64,000 bases of DNA, from contig OY755047.1 in NCBI GenBank assembly GCA_963576565.1, forward strand, positions 1,426,001 through 1,490,000, given 5' to 3'. The DNA is from Aspidapion aeneum. Its lineage: Eukaryota > Arthropoda > Insecta > Coleoptera > Brentidae. This document shows, in pieces, positions 46,493 through 56,857 of this stretch (positions are counted from its first letter, which is position 1; each line of letters begins with the position of its first letter). Below the pieces are notes generated by a model, which saw only the letters and a program-made list of their open reading frames with translations, ran no database searches and was not told the DNA's origin. Made by a program: the position numbers and the translations under genes.

Positions 46493-47150
46493 AGCTCACA
46501 CATATACTATACTATAGTAGTGTGAGCTATGGTGATCCTAATTTTTTCGAGAAAAAAAAAGTTGCTCCGATTTCAAAAATTTTTATATATCTTTGCGTTT
46601 CAGATGATTTTGAAACTTTTTTGTTGCGCCGTCTGTCTGTCTGTCTGTCTGTATGTCTGTCTGTATGTCTGTAACGACCAACGCGCATAACTACAAAACC
46701 GCTTGGCCGATTTTAATGAAATTTGGTACCTAGGCTGGGTCTTGGGTCGAAATGGTCCCATTTAAAAATGAACAAAATCCACCGAACACAAACCAAATAA
46801 AAGGGTGGGGGTAGATTTCAAAAATTAGAGTTTATGTGAAAATATGGCGTGTGTGATATCAAACGAAAGGTAATTGAGTCTGCAGTTAAACAAAATACAT
46901 TTTAATTTATTTAAAAAAAAGGGTGGGGGTATATTTTAAAAAGTAGAGTTTAAGTGAAAATATGGCGTGTGTGATATCAAACGAAAGGTAATTGAGTCCG
47001 GAGTTTAACAAAATACATTTTAGTTTTTTGTTTTTTTTAAGGGTGGGGGTAGATTTAAAAAATTTGAGTTTAAGTCAAAACATGGCTTGTGTGGTATCAA
47101 ACAAAAGGTAATTTAGTCTGGAGTTAAATAAAATATATTGACAGAGTATT
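46493..47150 (+). mobile_element. HINE-like element copy 5, 658 bp (3' dyad deleted)
   Basis: Same head, GTCT/GTAT tract and repeats as copy 2, but sequence between AAATATATT and GACAGAGTATT is missing. ATATATTG is present on both sides of the missing segment in intact copies, so a short-homology deletion removed the 3' dyad. Confidence 0.87.
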
Positions 47151-47982
47151 TTTCTAAGGGGATGGGGGGTAATTCTCTTGTTTTCCCTGTAATTATTAGA
47201 AAAAAATGCATTTTTTTTTTCTGAGGGGGGGGGGGGGTTTACCACGTTACTTACCCCTCAAATCTGAGCTTGCGCCGAAGGTTTTTCTAATCTTCAATAA
47301 TTTCAAAATACCTACAGGAAGATAGTGCAAATCTTTCACACCCGTTCGTGCCTAATTAGGGTCAATTATATAACAACACATACGGGAAACAATACAACAG
47401 GTTGGTTAATCACACCCGCAAATTCAGTAATTTTTCTTTTCTTGTTTTGTGTCCTTCTTTGACTGACTTGAGTTAGTTTAATTAGATCCGGTAAGGGCCT
47501 ACACAGTTCTTTCATTTTGATTTAATATTCCAAAGAAAGACAGAAAAAATTGCTTTTAATAATATTACTGACCCAATTCTTTATCAAGATACATAATAAG
47601 AAGTCGCGGTAAATTATTACACGATTAAAAAAGCAAAACAATTACAATCAGACTGGCCATAACATATTGACAAGCGGACCGAACCGCCATAATCTGTGGA
47701 CTGGCCGCAAAATAATAGGGTATTTGACAAATTTTAGAAAAGAGTTTAGAATGATACATAGATCCCTAATTTACTACGCAAAATTATTAAAATAGTATAT
47801 TTTATCATGGCCACATTTAAAATCAAGTTTTCTAATTTCCGATTTGAATTTGCCGCTAAAACTCTCATTTCTAGCATGACGTTGCAATGACGTCACAGCG
47901 CAGTAAACTCGCGGACAGATACACGGCATTCAAGTGTTTATTTGTTTTTGGTCTGCGTTTTTACTGTTTTGTATGTAAAAAA

Positions 47983-48209
47983 ATGTCCTATAAGTGGTGT
48001 GTAGTGCCTCAGTGTTCGAATACTAGCATAAAAACACTTGAAAAACTATTTATTCATGTGCCTACAGCAATAAAAGAACGGAAAAAGTGGCTAGAACTTT
48101 ATCGAAGAGACCCAAGGGCCTTATCTAATACATCTTCATTTTACATTTGTGAAGATCACTTTGATGTGAGTATAACTAAATTGTTTCTATTAATTTTTCT
48201 CACGTTGTC

Positions 48210-48263
<54 letters not shown>

Positions 48264-48705
48264 CTATTTCGTAAATGATGATGACATTTTTGAGGTTATG
48301 TTTATTACAAGGGGTGGACAGAAAGGTGTACACATTTTTAGGCCGTGCTAGGCAGTTATTAGGCAGGGCTAGGGAGTGTTTTAAAAAAGCAATTTTTGAT
48401 TGTTTCTTAATGCTTGAAATAGTAATGATTGGGTATTTAATTCAATCTATTGTAAATGGCATATTAAACAAAAAAGCAAAACATATACCCTAACCTCAAA
48501 ATCTAAATGAGTAAAAGTAGGCGAAGAATATCGTAAAAAAACTTACATCAACATTATAACGTTTCTAAATTCCGCAGAACAAAAATCACTGTTGTTGGCA
48601 AAGAAGCCTGCCACCATAAAGGAATTCAGCATTGGCAAGTTGGAGCTATCAGCTATGGACAATCCGTTTTCCATTGAAAGTGTTTTTTATAAGCAAACAA
48701 AATAA
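47983..48705 (+). CDS. Candidate two-exon THAP-domain protein (about 104 aa)
   Basis: Exon 1 from ATG 47983 reads SYKWCVVPQCSNTS, KLFIHVP, KKWLELYRRDP and FYICEDHF. This is the C2CH zinc-coordination pattern (C-x4-C ... C-x2-H) of a THAP domain, a sequence-specific DNA-binding fold. I chose this start because THAP domains begin within a few residues of the N-terminus; an in-frame ATG at 47887 is the alternative. A strong donor (GTGAGT) follows codon 61 at 48166 and a weaker one (GTATAA) lies at 48170. An acceptor AACGTTTCTAAATTCCGCAG ends at 48577. With the second donor, phases agree and exon 2 (48578-48705) is open for 41 codons to TAA, with AATAAA overlapping. The intron holds a TA microsatellite. 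No catalytic domain is present. It may be a pseudogene exon or a small repressor-like product; splicing is inferred. Confidence 0.45.
48213..48262. repeat. (TA)25 microsatellite
   Basis: Pure TA run inside the presumed intron of the THAP reading frame. Confidence 0.97.
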
Positions 48706-49094
48706 AATCTAATTTAGGACGATAATTCGCACTTTAAACCAAAGCAAACATTACCATTCATAAGAACATAACACAGAAAATAGGTTCGTTGGAGGCGTTT
48801 ACTGTTTTGTGACGTCACTCGCAGCTGATTTGTAGACCGCCTGTTTTGAATCACGTGGCTAATTGTTTTAATTCAATGAATTTATTTAATTAAAAGAAGT
48901 ATAACTTCCAGAAAAAATTAAACAAAAAAGTTTGTTTTTAGCATTCCCAAGACCTAAAGAGATATCTAAAAATAAATATATATTTATTTTTTACTACTGT
49001 CAAACGCCCTATTACAGAACAAGAAAATAATTAAATAAAACATATTTTTTAATTAAGCCCGTCAAAAAATATTTTGCCCTCGGCACCATCAGAT

Positions 49095-49109
49095 CCAGCT
49101 ACGCCACTG
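49095..49109 (-). other. hAT-like terminal motif
   Basis: CCAGCTACGCCACTG, the inverse of CAGTGGCGTAGCTGG, a common hAT-type end. No partner was found. Confidence 0.35.
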
Positions 49110-49414
49110 TGGAGAAGCCATAATTCTGCATAACAAACGGGTTTTTCACCTAGTGGAGAGATTCTGGGAGCCGCACAGGGAACGTGCAAGGCATTTTCCA
49201 TATAAATGGAAGCAAAAATATGCAATGTTTGCACTAGAGAGTTAAATTATTTTTCTGGAATAATATGCTGAGCATATATGAATAATCTTAATCTAACCGC
49301 TCGTATATTGAATAGAGAGTTTTGGTAGGTCATATTTATTTCACACTTCGTTGCAGGTATGCTAATTACTGCGTCTGCGTAAATCTTAATTGAAAAATAT
49401 ATTTCATTTAAATA

Positions 49415-49520
49415 CAGTACAATCCCGATTATCCAAATCGCGATTTTCCGAAATCCGGTTTATCCGACACAAACTTTAAAAACAAAAATCCCGATTAACC
49501 GAAAAAATTCGCATTATACA
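49415..49520 (+). mobile_element. pogo/Tigger-like 5' end, truncated
   Basis: CAGTACAATCCCGATTATCC follows TA, and repeats of ATCCGG/ACCGAAA continue to about 49520 (CGATTTTCCGAAATCCGG, TCCCGATTAACCGAAA). This is the terminal structure of pogo/Tigger-type elements. The inverse end is not seen. Confidence 0.5.
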
Positions 49521-49635
49521 AAACGCGTTTGGGATTCACCTATACTGCTAGGTGGTTCCCCTCGGGGTTTGCAACATAGATAAAGGATTTGCGGCACGGT
49601 TCAGTGAGTTTTTATTAAATAGGCAACTCCGGCTG

Positions 49636-50888
49636 TTTGACAGGTCGTTAGCTCTGTGGCGCCCACTGCAGAGCTTAGTGACGAACTAAAAGTTAAAGCG
49701 GGAAATTTGAATCGCCTTTTATAATAAATTTTCTTTAATTTAAAAGTTTTTTTTTTAATTTTTAATCAGTCAATATTTTATAAAGACATACACTGTCTTT
49801 ATAAGATATAAACAGATTGAAAATGATATATAAAGTGCAATAAATTAAACATTTTTTAAATGAGTTTTTATTATTATAAAAAAAGCTACAAATTAACGAC
49901 TAACTATTGATAAAATAATACATAGTCTATTTGATTGGTAAAATAAAATATAATGAAAAACCAAACACAATCCAGCATATTTAAATTTGCTTTTAACATT
50001 TCTGGTGAGTGATGAGTGAATAAATAATGAAACAGTTGTTCGTGAAGAGAATCATTCTTAAATGTCTACTTTTTAACAGCTTGACGAAAATCTGACATAA
50101 TTTAAAAGTACCTCCTTGCCTTGGTTCATTAGCTTATCAGTGGTCGCACATATCATCCAAAAGCTGAAAACAAGAAAAAAAATCAACTTATAACCACATT
50201 AATTATAGGTACTAGATTATGGAAAGATAAAGATTTAAAATTAAGGAATAAATTTATTCAAAGTACATTACGCTGCTGGGTTTACCCATCAATTAAGCAC
50301 AAATTTAGTGTTAATTTTGTATGTGTCTCCCTTTTACTTAATATCAAAAGAAAGGGATAGACATAAAATTAACACTAAATTTGTGCTTAATTGATGGGCA
50401 AATAAGGCACCTATCAGGCATTGGAAACCTGTATTCATAGTTCCGTAAAGTAAGCGATAAGAAGTTAAAAAGACACTACCAATACAAATTTTATCAAATG
50501 CCAATTCTCAATGAGAAAATAAGAAAACTTACCTTAAAATGTCTCGGAAAACTATGCATTTTATACTCGTCTGAACTTTAGACACTTCACCCAGAAAAGC
50601 AACTAGAAATTCTTATTCTTTTATATTTAAAATTGCAAAAGTTACAAATTTAACAAAATTTAATTTTAATGCGTCACAGCAGCAAAGATTACCTACATAA
50701 GCCAAAAAGATAGATTTAAAATGAACCCGAAATAAAATGCGGTGGAAGAGGTTTTTCTACCTGAAAAAAAGGGGGACGAAAAATCCAAACCACAGATAAT
50801 TCTCAAAAAAAATAGAATAAGGAACAAACGCGCGACCGCAGCGCCTCGTTTGAGCTTAGTGAGAACTTTAACCTAACGACCTGTCAAA
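49636..50888. repeat. Inverted pair of a 16-bp motif bounding a 1.25-kb AT-rich segment
   Basis: TTTGACAGGTCGTTAG at 49636-49651 and its exact inverse at 50873-50888, with GAGCTTAGTGA near both. It could be a TIR element of 1.25 kb. The interior is non-coding and contains the hairpin at 50285. I am not sure these are element ends. Confidence 0.4.
50285..50398. repeat. Long hairpin, about 50-bp arms
   Basis: The first 34 bases of the arm (CCCATCAATTAAGCACAAAT and onward to GTTAATTTT) are exactly mirrored on the right (AAAATTAAC ... TTGATGGG). The rest of the arm is less perfect and ends at a 10-bp loop around TACTTAATATCA. Transcription would give a pre-miRNA-sized hairpin; a small MITE is the plainer reading. 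Confidence 0.75.
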
Positions 50889-50929
50889 TTCCATTGAGTT
50901 TCCTAGGCATGGTTTGCAATACGACGGTC

Positions 50930-51980
50930 TAAAATGCCAATTGTTTTAGTTGGCCGACAGAGCAGTTGCTAGATGTACGATAATTATCGATTTTGTACGA
51001 TAATATAACGAATGTATAGATTTTGCAAAGTCAGTTGAACTAAGATAAAAGCCGACCATCGGCATATCCTTTAAAGAAAGTGACATGGGCGGCGGTAGAT
51101 ATACTTATGAAAATTATTTCATTTAATTATGGCGTAAACTAAAGAAATAAAAATAGATAATAAAACTTTCTATTCCTACACCTACAGAAACGACACTGAT
51201 TTATTTTCTAACTCTGCATACTGCCGACTAAAGGGGTCCCGAAAAGCACATTCGAAAGCAATTAAAAGCGCATCTCAAAAAAATCTGCCAATCAGGTGCC
51301 GTGTATCCACCTGTGCTCGGTCGGTCGGAAAACAAATACTTTGTGCTCGGACCGCAAAGAGCCGCGCCTTTTCTCTGTTGGTAGGGTTGAAATTATACCA
51401 GGAAGATTTCATATGAATTTGAATAACTTTTCAAGGGCAGCATGAAGCAAAGTTTGATAAAATCGATAGAACCCGGAATTAGGAGCATTTCAGGTGACTT
51501 TGGGCATTAAAACTAAAAGTTACCTATACCTATCAATTTTGTACTTAACTGCGACTAGTACTTACAAGTAAATTCAGCTGTTGGGTGTTTTTTTTATTTA
51601 ATTTTTTTTTATTTCGATGTTATTGTGAGTCGCCGTTGTAACACGGATCACCTAACATGATCCGTGGTTGTAATGTCTCTTGAAGAAAAAGAAGGAGGGG
51701 GCTTAATCTCCCTGTATAAGCTCATGCATTTATTTCCGTCAGTTTCACATTCAAGTTGAAGTAGTCGAAGAGACAGCTTTCATCTTTCTTTTTGCACTTT
51801 TTAAACCCCCTTTTGACACTCGGCGGATTTTAGAAAGGTAAAAAGGAAAAGCGACATGATATGTAGCCGCAAATGAGGAAATCTATATAGCTGTGTATTG
51901 GTGCAGATATAATCATTAAAATTTAAATGGAAAATATAGGAGAGATCTTATAAAGCAACTTATTTAAAAACTTACGAATA
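50930..51980. other. Intergenic; one small hairpin
   Basis: No coding sequence supported. CACGGATCA and TGATCCGTG form a perfect 9-bp stem at 51642-51666. Confidence 0.45.
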
Positions 51981-52006
51981 TTAGCGCACACTAGTACTAT
52001 AGTATA
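51981..52006 (+). mobile_element. HINE-like head fragment left of a foldback insertion
   Basis: TTAGCGCACACTAGTACTAT followed by AGTATA matches the HINE-like 5' dyad. The rest of the head resumes right of the foldback element at 53158. Confidence 0.55.
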
Positions 52007-53157
52007 GGGGTATGGGACAATTCGCCGCGACCGATTCGCCGCAGCCGATTTTCCACGGCCGATTCGCCGCGGGACAATTTGCCGCCGGCCAATTTACCGC
52101 GGGGACAATTCGCCGCGAGATTTTTTATTTTATGATGTTACCATTGGCAATTGTTTAAACAGTTTTATTTAGCTTGACTTCAAATAATATATTTGTTTAT
52201 TTGTTTGATCATAACTTTTTTGAAACTTTTCCAACTAGGTATTTGGGGTTAGTATAACATTCAACAATTTTTTCTATTAGAAAAATAAATAAAATGGCGG
52301 ATCCAAAATGGCAGATTTTCCCATTTATGAACCGATTTGCATCAAACTCGGAATTTTAAGATCTTTCAGGTCGCTGATTATTATTTTTAACTTAATTTTA
52401 AAAAATCAAAATGGCGGTTCCACAATGGCGCACTTTCTTATTTATAAACCGATTTGCCTCATTGAAGCAAGGTAACTCAATACAATTTTTGATCTAAATT
52501 GTAAAACCTGAAAATGGCGGATTTCTCGGGGCCTAGGCCCCCCACAAGCCTAAGATTTTTTTAGATATTTTTCACATATTTCATGAATAAAAAGATTAAA
52601 CAGTATAAAATTCGCCATCATGAGGCTTCGCCCCCTCCCCCAGAGAAATCAACACCCCCCCCCCCCCCCCCCCCCCAATTTTGAGGCAAATCGGTTTATA
52701 AACAAGAAAGTGCGCCATTGTGGAACTGCCATTTTGATTTTTTGTAAATTTTAGTTAAAAATAACAATCAGCGAGCTGAAAGATCTCAAAGTTCCGAGTT
52801 TGATGCAAATCGGTTTATAAATGGGAAAATCCGCCATTTTACATTTTTTTAAATTTAAGTCAAAAATTGTATGAAGTTACCTTAAGCGCCGCGATGTTTC
52901 AAGTTTGAGGCAAATCGGTTCATAAATAGGAAAATCCGCCATTTTATTTATTTTTCTAATAAAAAAAAATTTGAATTGCATTATACTAACCACCAAATAA
53001 CTAGTTGATAAAGTTTGAAAAAGTTATGATCAAACAAATAAACAAATATATTATATGAAGTCAAGCTAAATAAAACTGTTTAAACAATTGCCAATGGTAA
53101 TCGGCCGGCGGCAAATTGTCCCGCGGCGAATCGGCCGCGGCGTATTGTCCCATCCCC
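52007..53157. mobile_element. Foldback element with GC-rich ends, 1,151 bp
   Basis: The left end GGGGTATGGGACAATTCGCC and inverted right end GGGGATGGGACAATACGCCG lead into short repeats of the type GATTCGCCGCGG. Arms of roughly 500 bp then follow, mirrored (TTGGCAATTGTTTAAACAG, TTTGATCATAACTTTTT, AATGGCGGATCC-type blocks). The spacer holds a run of about 26 C near 52651-52676. The flanks ATAGTATA (51999-52006) and ATAGTGTA (53158-53165) look like an 8-bp duplication with one change. It is non-coding. Confidence 0.82.
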
Positions 53158-53165
53158 ATAGTGTA

Positions 53166-53454
53166 GTAGTGTTGCCCTCACTCCTACTAGAGTATAGTCG
53201 TGTGAACTATGGTGATCCTAATTTTTCCGAGAAAAAAAAGTTGTTTTTGAGTTATGCGGGTTGGTCGTTAAAGACATACAGACAGACAGACAGGCATACA
53301 GACAGTCAGATAGACAGACAGATAGACAGACGGCGCGACAAAAAGGTTTCAAAATCATCTGAAACGCAAAGATATTTAAAATTTTTTGGAATCAGAGCAA
53401 CTTTTTTTTTCTCGAAAAAATTAGGATTACCATAGCTTACACTACTCTAATATA
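53166..53454 (-). mobile_element. HINE-like element copy 6, rearranged with an inverted second head
   Basis: A plus-strand head (GTGTGAACTATGGTGATCCT to about 53240) is followed at once by a minus-strand body (GAGTTATGCGGGTTGGTCGT, GACA repeats, CATCTGAAACGCAAAGATAT). It ends with a minus-strand head (TTAGGATTACCATAGCTTAC). The copy therefore has heads at both ends and no 3' terminus. It is broken on the left by the foldback element and on the right by the Tigger-like element. Confidence 0.75.
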
Positions 53455-54075
53455 CAGTGAAACCTCTCCTTGCGGACACCTCTATTAAGCGGACACTCCC
53501 CTTAGGCGGACAAATTTGTTGGAACCAAGCTTTTGTCTATTTCTTTACCGGACACTCTAATAACCGGACGCAGACAATTTTTTTTGGTTAAAATATTCTG
53601 AAACCTTCTTTAACCGGACGCGAACCTCTGACAACGGGACGGATCGCTGCACGACATGGGCATAAATATTATGTAGTATGTTGGCAACAACTCACTCTGC
53701 AGCCGGGGAATTACCTTTTTCCGTTTTAATGCGGAGACTAAATACTTCTGTCGTATTTACAACAATATTTTATTCGGCGGGACTGTTGTGTTTATTTCCA
53801 TTGTTCAGTTGGGTAGTATTAGATCTCTTTGAAATGGCGCCTAGTAAAAAAACTTCTTAGTTTACGTGAAAAAATAAAAGTTGGTAACGTTTCGGAGAAG
53901 GGACATCTATCAGCACGAAAGATCGCCGAAAAATTTTATATCGGAAAATCTTAAGCAGCGGAAATTGTTAATAAATATAATATATCAAAATTTGTTCTCT
54001 CTCTTAAGCGAACACCTCCAATAAGCAGACAAAATCGACAGAACCGTGAATGTCCTCTTATAGGAGGTTTCACTG
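53455..54075 (+). mobile_element. pogo/Tigger-like element, 621 bp, TA target
   Basis: The left end CAGTGAAACCTCTCCTTGCG and inverse right end CAGTGAAACCTCCTATAAGA are flanked by TA (53453-53454, 54076-54077). Subterminal GCGGACA/CCGGACA repeats follow. An ATG near 53834 begins MAPSKK, but a stop or frameshift follows directly; the ARKIAEKF remnant is in another frame. It is a non-autonomous copy that keeps part of the transposase N-terminus. It inserted into the head of a HINE-like element. Confidence 0.8.
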
Positions 54076-54077
54076 TA

Positions 54078-54489
54078 GTAGCTAATATGTTATCCCTGAT
54101 ATAAATTTATTTTTATTTTTTTTACATTTTTCACAAAAATTACTTACTACTATTTTCCTAACAAGTGCAGAATGTTTTCCTCACTAGTGCGACAAAGTAG
54201 AATTTTCTGCACTAAAAATAGTGTGAGAATCACATTTTCGCGGTTGTAGAAATACAGTTTTGTTTTGCCAAACAGGAAATAAAAATGTTACTTTAAATCT
54301 CGTATTTTTCAGATCTGGCTCAGTGTGACTTTTCTATTTCCAACTGTCATGGAAAAGGGCGTCGATTGAACAGCGACAATGAAGCATTGAAGGAAACATT
54401 TAGCAATTTCCCAAGCAGTCCTGGTCAGAAATTTTTGATAAATGATTTTTACAAATAAACTATTGTAGAGAGCATATTTGGTCCAGAAC
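54078..54489. other. Intergenic, nothing recognised
   Basis: AT-rich; the small minus-strand frame at 54309-54509 has no recognisable features. Confidence 0.4.
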
Positions 54490-54890
54490 ATATCGTGGGC
54501 TGAATGCAATAGTTGGGTAACTCGAAATTTCGTGATTTTGAGTTATCTACTTTTTCATATAGTGGGAATCAAGCGCTATCGAATGCAAAAGCTGGATAGT
54601 ACGTTATTCTAAACTGGCGACATCTATCTGCAAATGTAAAAAGTACACAATTCAAACATGTAAACTTTTTTGGAACTATAAATATATAACTTTAGATACC
54701 AGTATGTTTTTCTCTATTTTCTGATCTTTTTAATTTATAAAAGAAGACAACTGTATAAACCCTAAAAATAAAAATTATCTCATATTGTGCAAGCAACCCT
54801 TCTCCAGGCGACTCCTTTTATACTACCAATTACATTTTCTCAAAACTACAAAAATCGATTTACCCAACTATTGCATTCAGCCTACGATAT
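54490..54890. mobile_element. TIR element (MITE-like), about 401 bp
   Basis: ATATCGTGGGCTGAATGCAA continuing to AGTTGGGTAA at 54490-54520 is mirrored at 54860-54890 with one mismatch in 31 bp. The interior is AT-rich and non-coding. Confidence 0.65.
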
Positions 54891-54951
54891 TTAAAAAACA
54901 ATTACAATTTTTTTTAAAAATATTTTTTTGTGTTTATTTTATCATATACGT

Positions 54952-55672
54952 CAGCGCCGGTTTAATGGCCTACCAGGCCCTAGGCACTAGTGGTAAGACG
55001 GGCCCCTTCCCCCTTTACAAAGCCGCGCAAAAAAAAGGTACAGCGAGACAACTTGTGTTTTTTATATTTTTTTATCAAAACTTTTATTTACTTAATAATT
55101 TTGAACTTTCACATGTCAGGACCAAAAATCTTTTAATGTTCACAGAAAAAATTATTACACAGCCTCATAGAAAAAAAATAGGTAATGTCGGTCGAGACAG
55201 ACCTTAATATTCCTATGTATTTTTTTCTAAGGAAAGACATGTAAATTTTCTCCAGTGAGACAAAGACTTTTTTAACCCCGGATTTGATTTATTTTTTTGT
55301 AGAATTCGGTTATAAAAAAATTTAGATAAAGAAAATTGAATTTTTTGCTATATTAAATAAGTCTTATCCCCGAAAACTTGAACCAAAAGCAACTGAAATC
55401 CAAAAACTTTTTAAAAATTACAAAGGTAATTAAAAAATTGTAAGAAATTGGGGGGCCCTCTTTTTAGAAAATTATTAAATACCTAGATTTAAAAAGAGTT
55501 GTTCTTTCAGAAAAAACCCAGTAATAAAAAAAAATATTTTTTTTTATTTAGTTCTTGCACCACAATAAACTTATAAAATCAAATTAAGTTTTTGGACCAG
55601 GGCCCTGCGGGCCCCTTGAAGCTCCGGGCCCTAGGCAAGTGCCTAGAGTGCCTATAGGATAAGCCGGCGCTG
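54952..55672. mobile_element. Non-autonomous hAT element, 721 bp, with 8-bp TSD
   Basis: Ends CAGCGCCGGTTTAATGGCCT and, inverted, CAGCGCCGGCTTATCCTATA are both followed by CTAGGCAC-rich subterminal sequence. The target duplication ATATACGT is exact at 54944-54951 and 55673-55680; 8 bp is the hAT hallmark. The interior is AT-rich with no transposase. It inserted into a LINE reverse transcriptase remnant. Confidence 0.85.
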
Positions 55673-55677
55673 ATATA

Positions 55678-55778
55678 CGTCATGTCTTCTTTATCATTAG
55701 CTACAATTACTTGGTCGTCAGCAAACTGTAGTGTGTATATGGTAAATCGGTCGTTAAGTTGTTGGTATAAAAACACAT
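55678..55778 (-). pseudogene. LINE reverse transcriptase fragment around the FADD box
   Basis: Minus-strand frame QLNDRFTIYTLQFADDQVIVANDKEDMTY, the RT catalytic motif of a LINE related to LINE-A (which has FADDQIVVAQDYDD). The Asp pair is intact. The hAT insertion at 55672 cuts it after EDMTY, and only a few further codons can be guessed on the far side. About 33 codons survive. Confidence 0.75.
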
Positions 55779-55894
55779 ATTGTTATTGAATTTTCTTAAT
55801 CTCCCCTCCGAATTTTTTTCCTAAGTAAGTAAAATCATGGCAACTCTGTACGGTCTTTGTTTGAAACTCGTAGATAATGATTGAGTAGAAACAA

Positions 55895-56640
55895 AATGTC
55901 GTTCCATTGTCTTTATTTATTTTAACACGACGTTTGGGTTAGTAAGTATCTCTAACCGTTTTCAAAACAGAAACATTCAAACCACTGTATATAGGAAACC
56001 TACAAACACGGGACAGTGTGTCTAAGTCTAACCATTCTGTTGCTACAAAACAAGGAATTATAAGAAGTTTGTATTTAAGAGCCGTAAATATTTGTAGTAT
56101 AATGAAGAATTAACCACATAAATGAACAACATTAAAAAGGACTTACAACAGAATGGTTATTCCGAAAAATTAATAAACTCAACGATCTCTGAAATTAAAA
56201 ACAAACCAAATGTAGCAAATTCTCAAAATAATAATCCGTTGGGTATTATTAAAATTCCATATGTTCAAGGGACTTCAGAAAACATAAGACGAATAGCCAA
56301 GCACTATAATATAAAAATAGTATTTTTTTGAGTTTTGTAACTAAACCAAAACCAGAATCATAAGTAGTTGAAACCAAACGCCCTCTTAAGGTTAGAGTAA
56401 ATAAATATCTAAAAAGTACCCAATTAGGGGATATTGAAAAATCCGGTTTAGTTTAGCGGATCATACATGGTCAAATGATCACAGGATTCAGTGGTCAGAA
56501 GCTAAAGTTTTACATAAGGAGTCGCATTGGCGAAAACAAAGGTTTATTAAAGCTGCGTTTATAATGCAGAATAAAGAAGTTTTCAGTCAACCAAGCACGG
56601 ACATACCAAACATGGACACCACTCCTTAAGTGATATCAGA
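55895..56640 (+). pseudogene. Penelope-like element fragment, RT end to GIY-YIG, copy 2
   Basis: Starts with a terminal segment (TTAACACGACGTTTGGGTTA, GTAAGTATCTCTAACCG). Broken coding follows: QTTVYRKPTNTGQ, NHSVATKQGIIRSLYLRAVN, KPNVANSQNN, IKIPYVQGTSENIRRIAKHY, then VVETKRPLKVRVNKYLKSTQ. The last is the remains of the GIY-YIG nuclease (normally Y-I/V-GET). The end is QWSEAKVLHKESHWRKQRFIKAAFIMQ. The family combines an RT with a C-terminal GIY-YIG endonuclease. The first YIG half is absent, and stops and frameshifts are present. Confidence 0.75.
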
Positions 56641-56857
56641 ACACTCAAAAAATTATTTTAAGCTTTTTAGTCCATTTTATAAAAGCTTGTTTTCAAAAAC
56701 TTTTTTTTCTAAATTTATTTTTTATTTTTTAGATTTGTCTAAGTCTATGCATTTCAGCTAGCGCATTGATATTGCAGGGAGTCTTTCCTGTCAATTTTGA
56801 AATATCTAAATCTTCGATGAGAAGCCCGTCCAACGATTTGATACTAAACAAAATACA

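Larger units (their letters stand above)
47713..49014 (+). mobile_element. TIR element carrying a THAP exon (P-superfamily-like), 1,302 bp
   Basis: The left end TAATAGGGTATTTGACA and the inverse of the right end TAATAGGGCGTTTGACA match at 15 of 17 positions. Nearer the centre, GTTTACTG...TGACGTCA segments at about 47885-47920 and 48800-48822 are also inverted. The enclosed reading frame starts with a THAP zinc finger, the DNA-binding domain at the N-terminus of P-element transposases and some Kolobok-type ones. I could not identify a clear target duplication. This looks like an internally deleted derivative that retains the DNA-binding exon. Confidence 0.55.
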
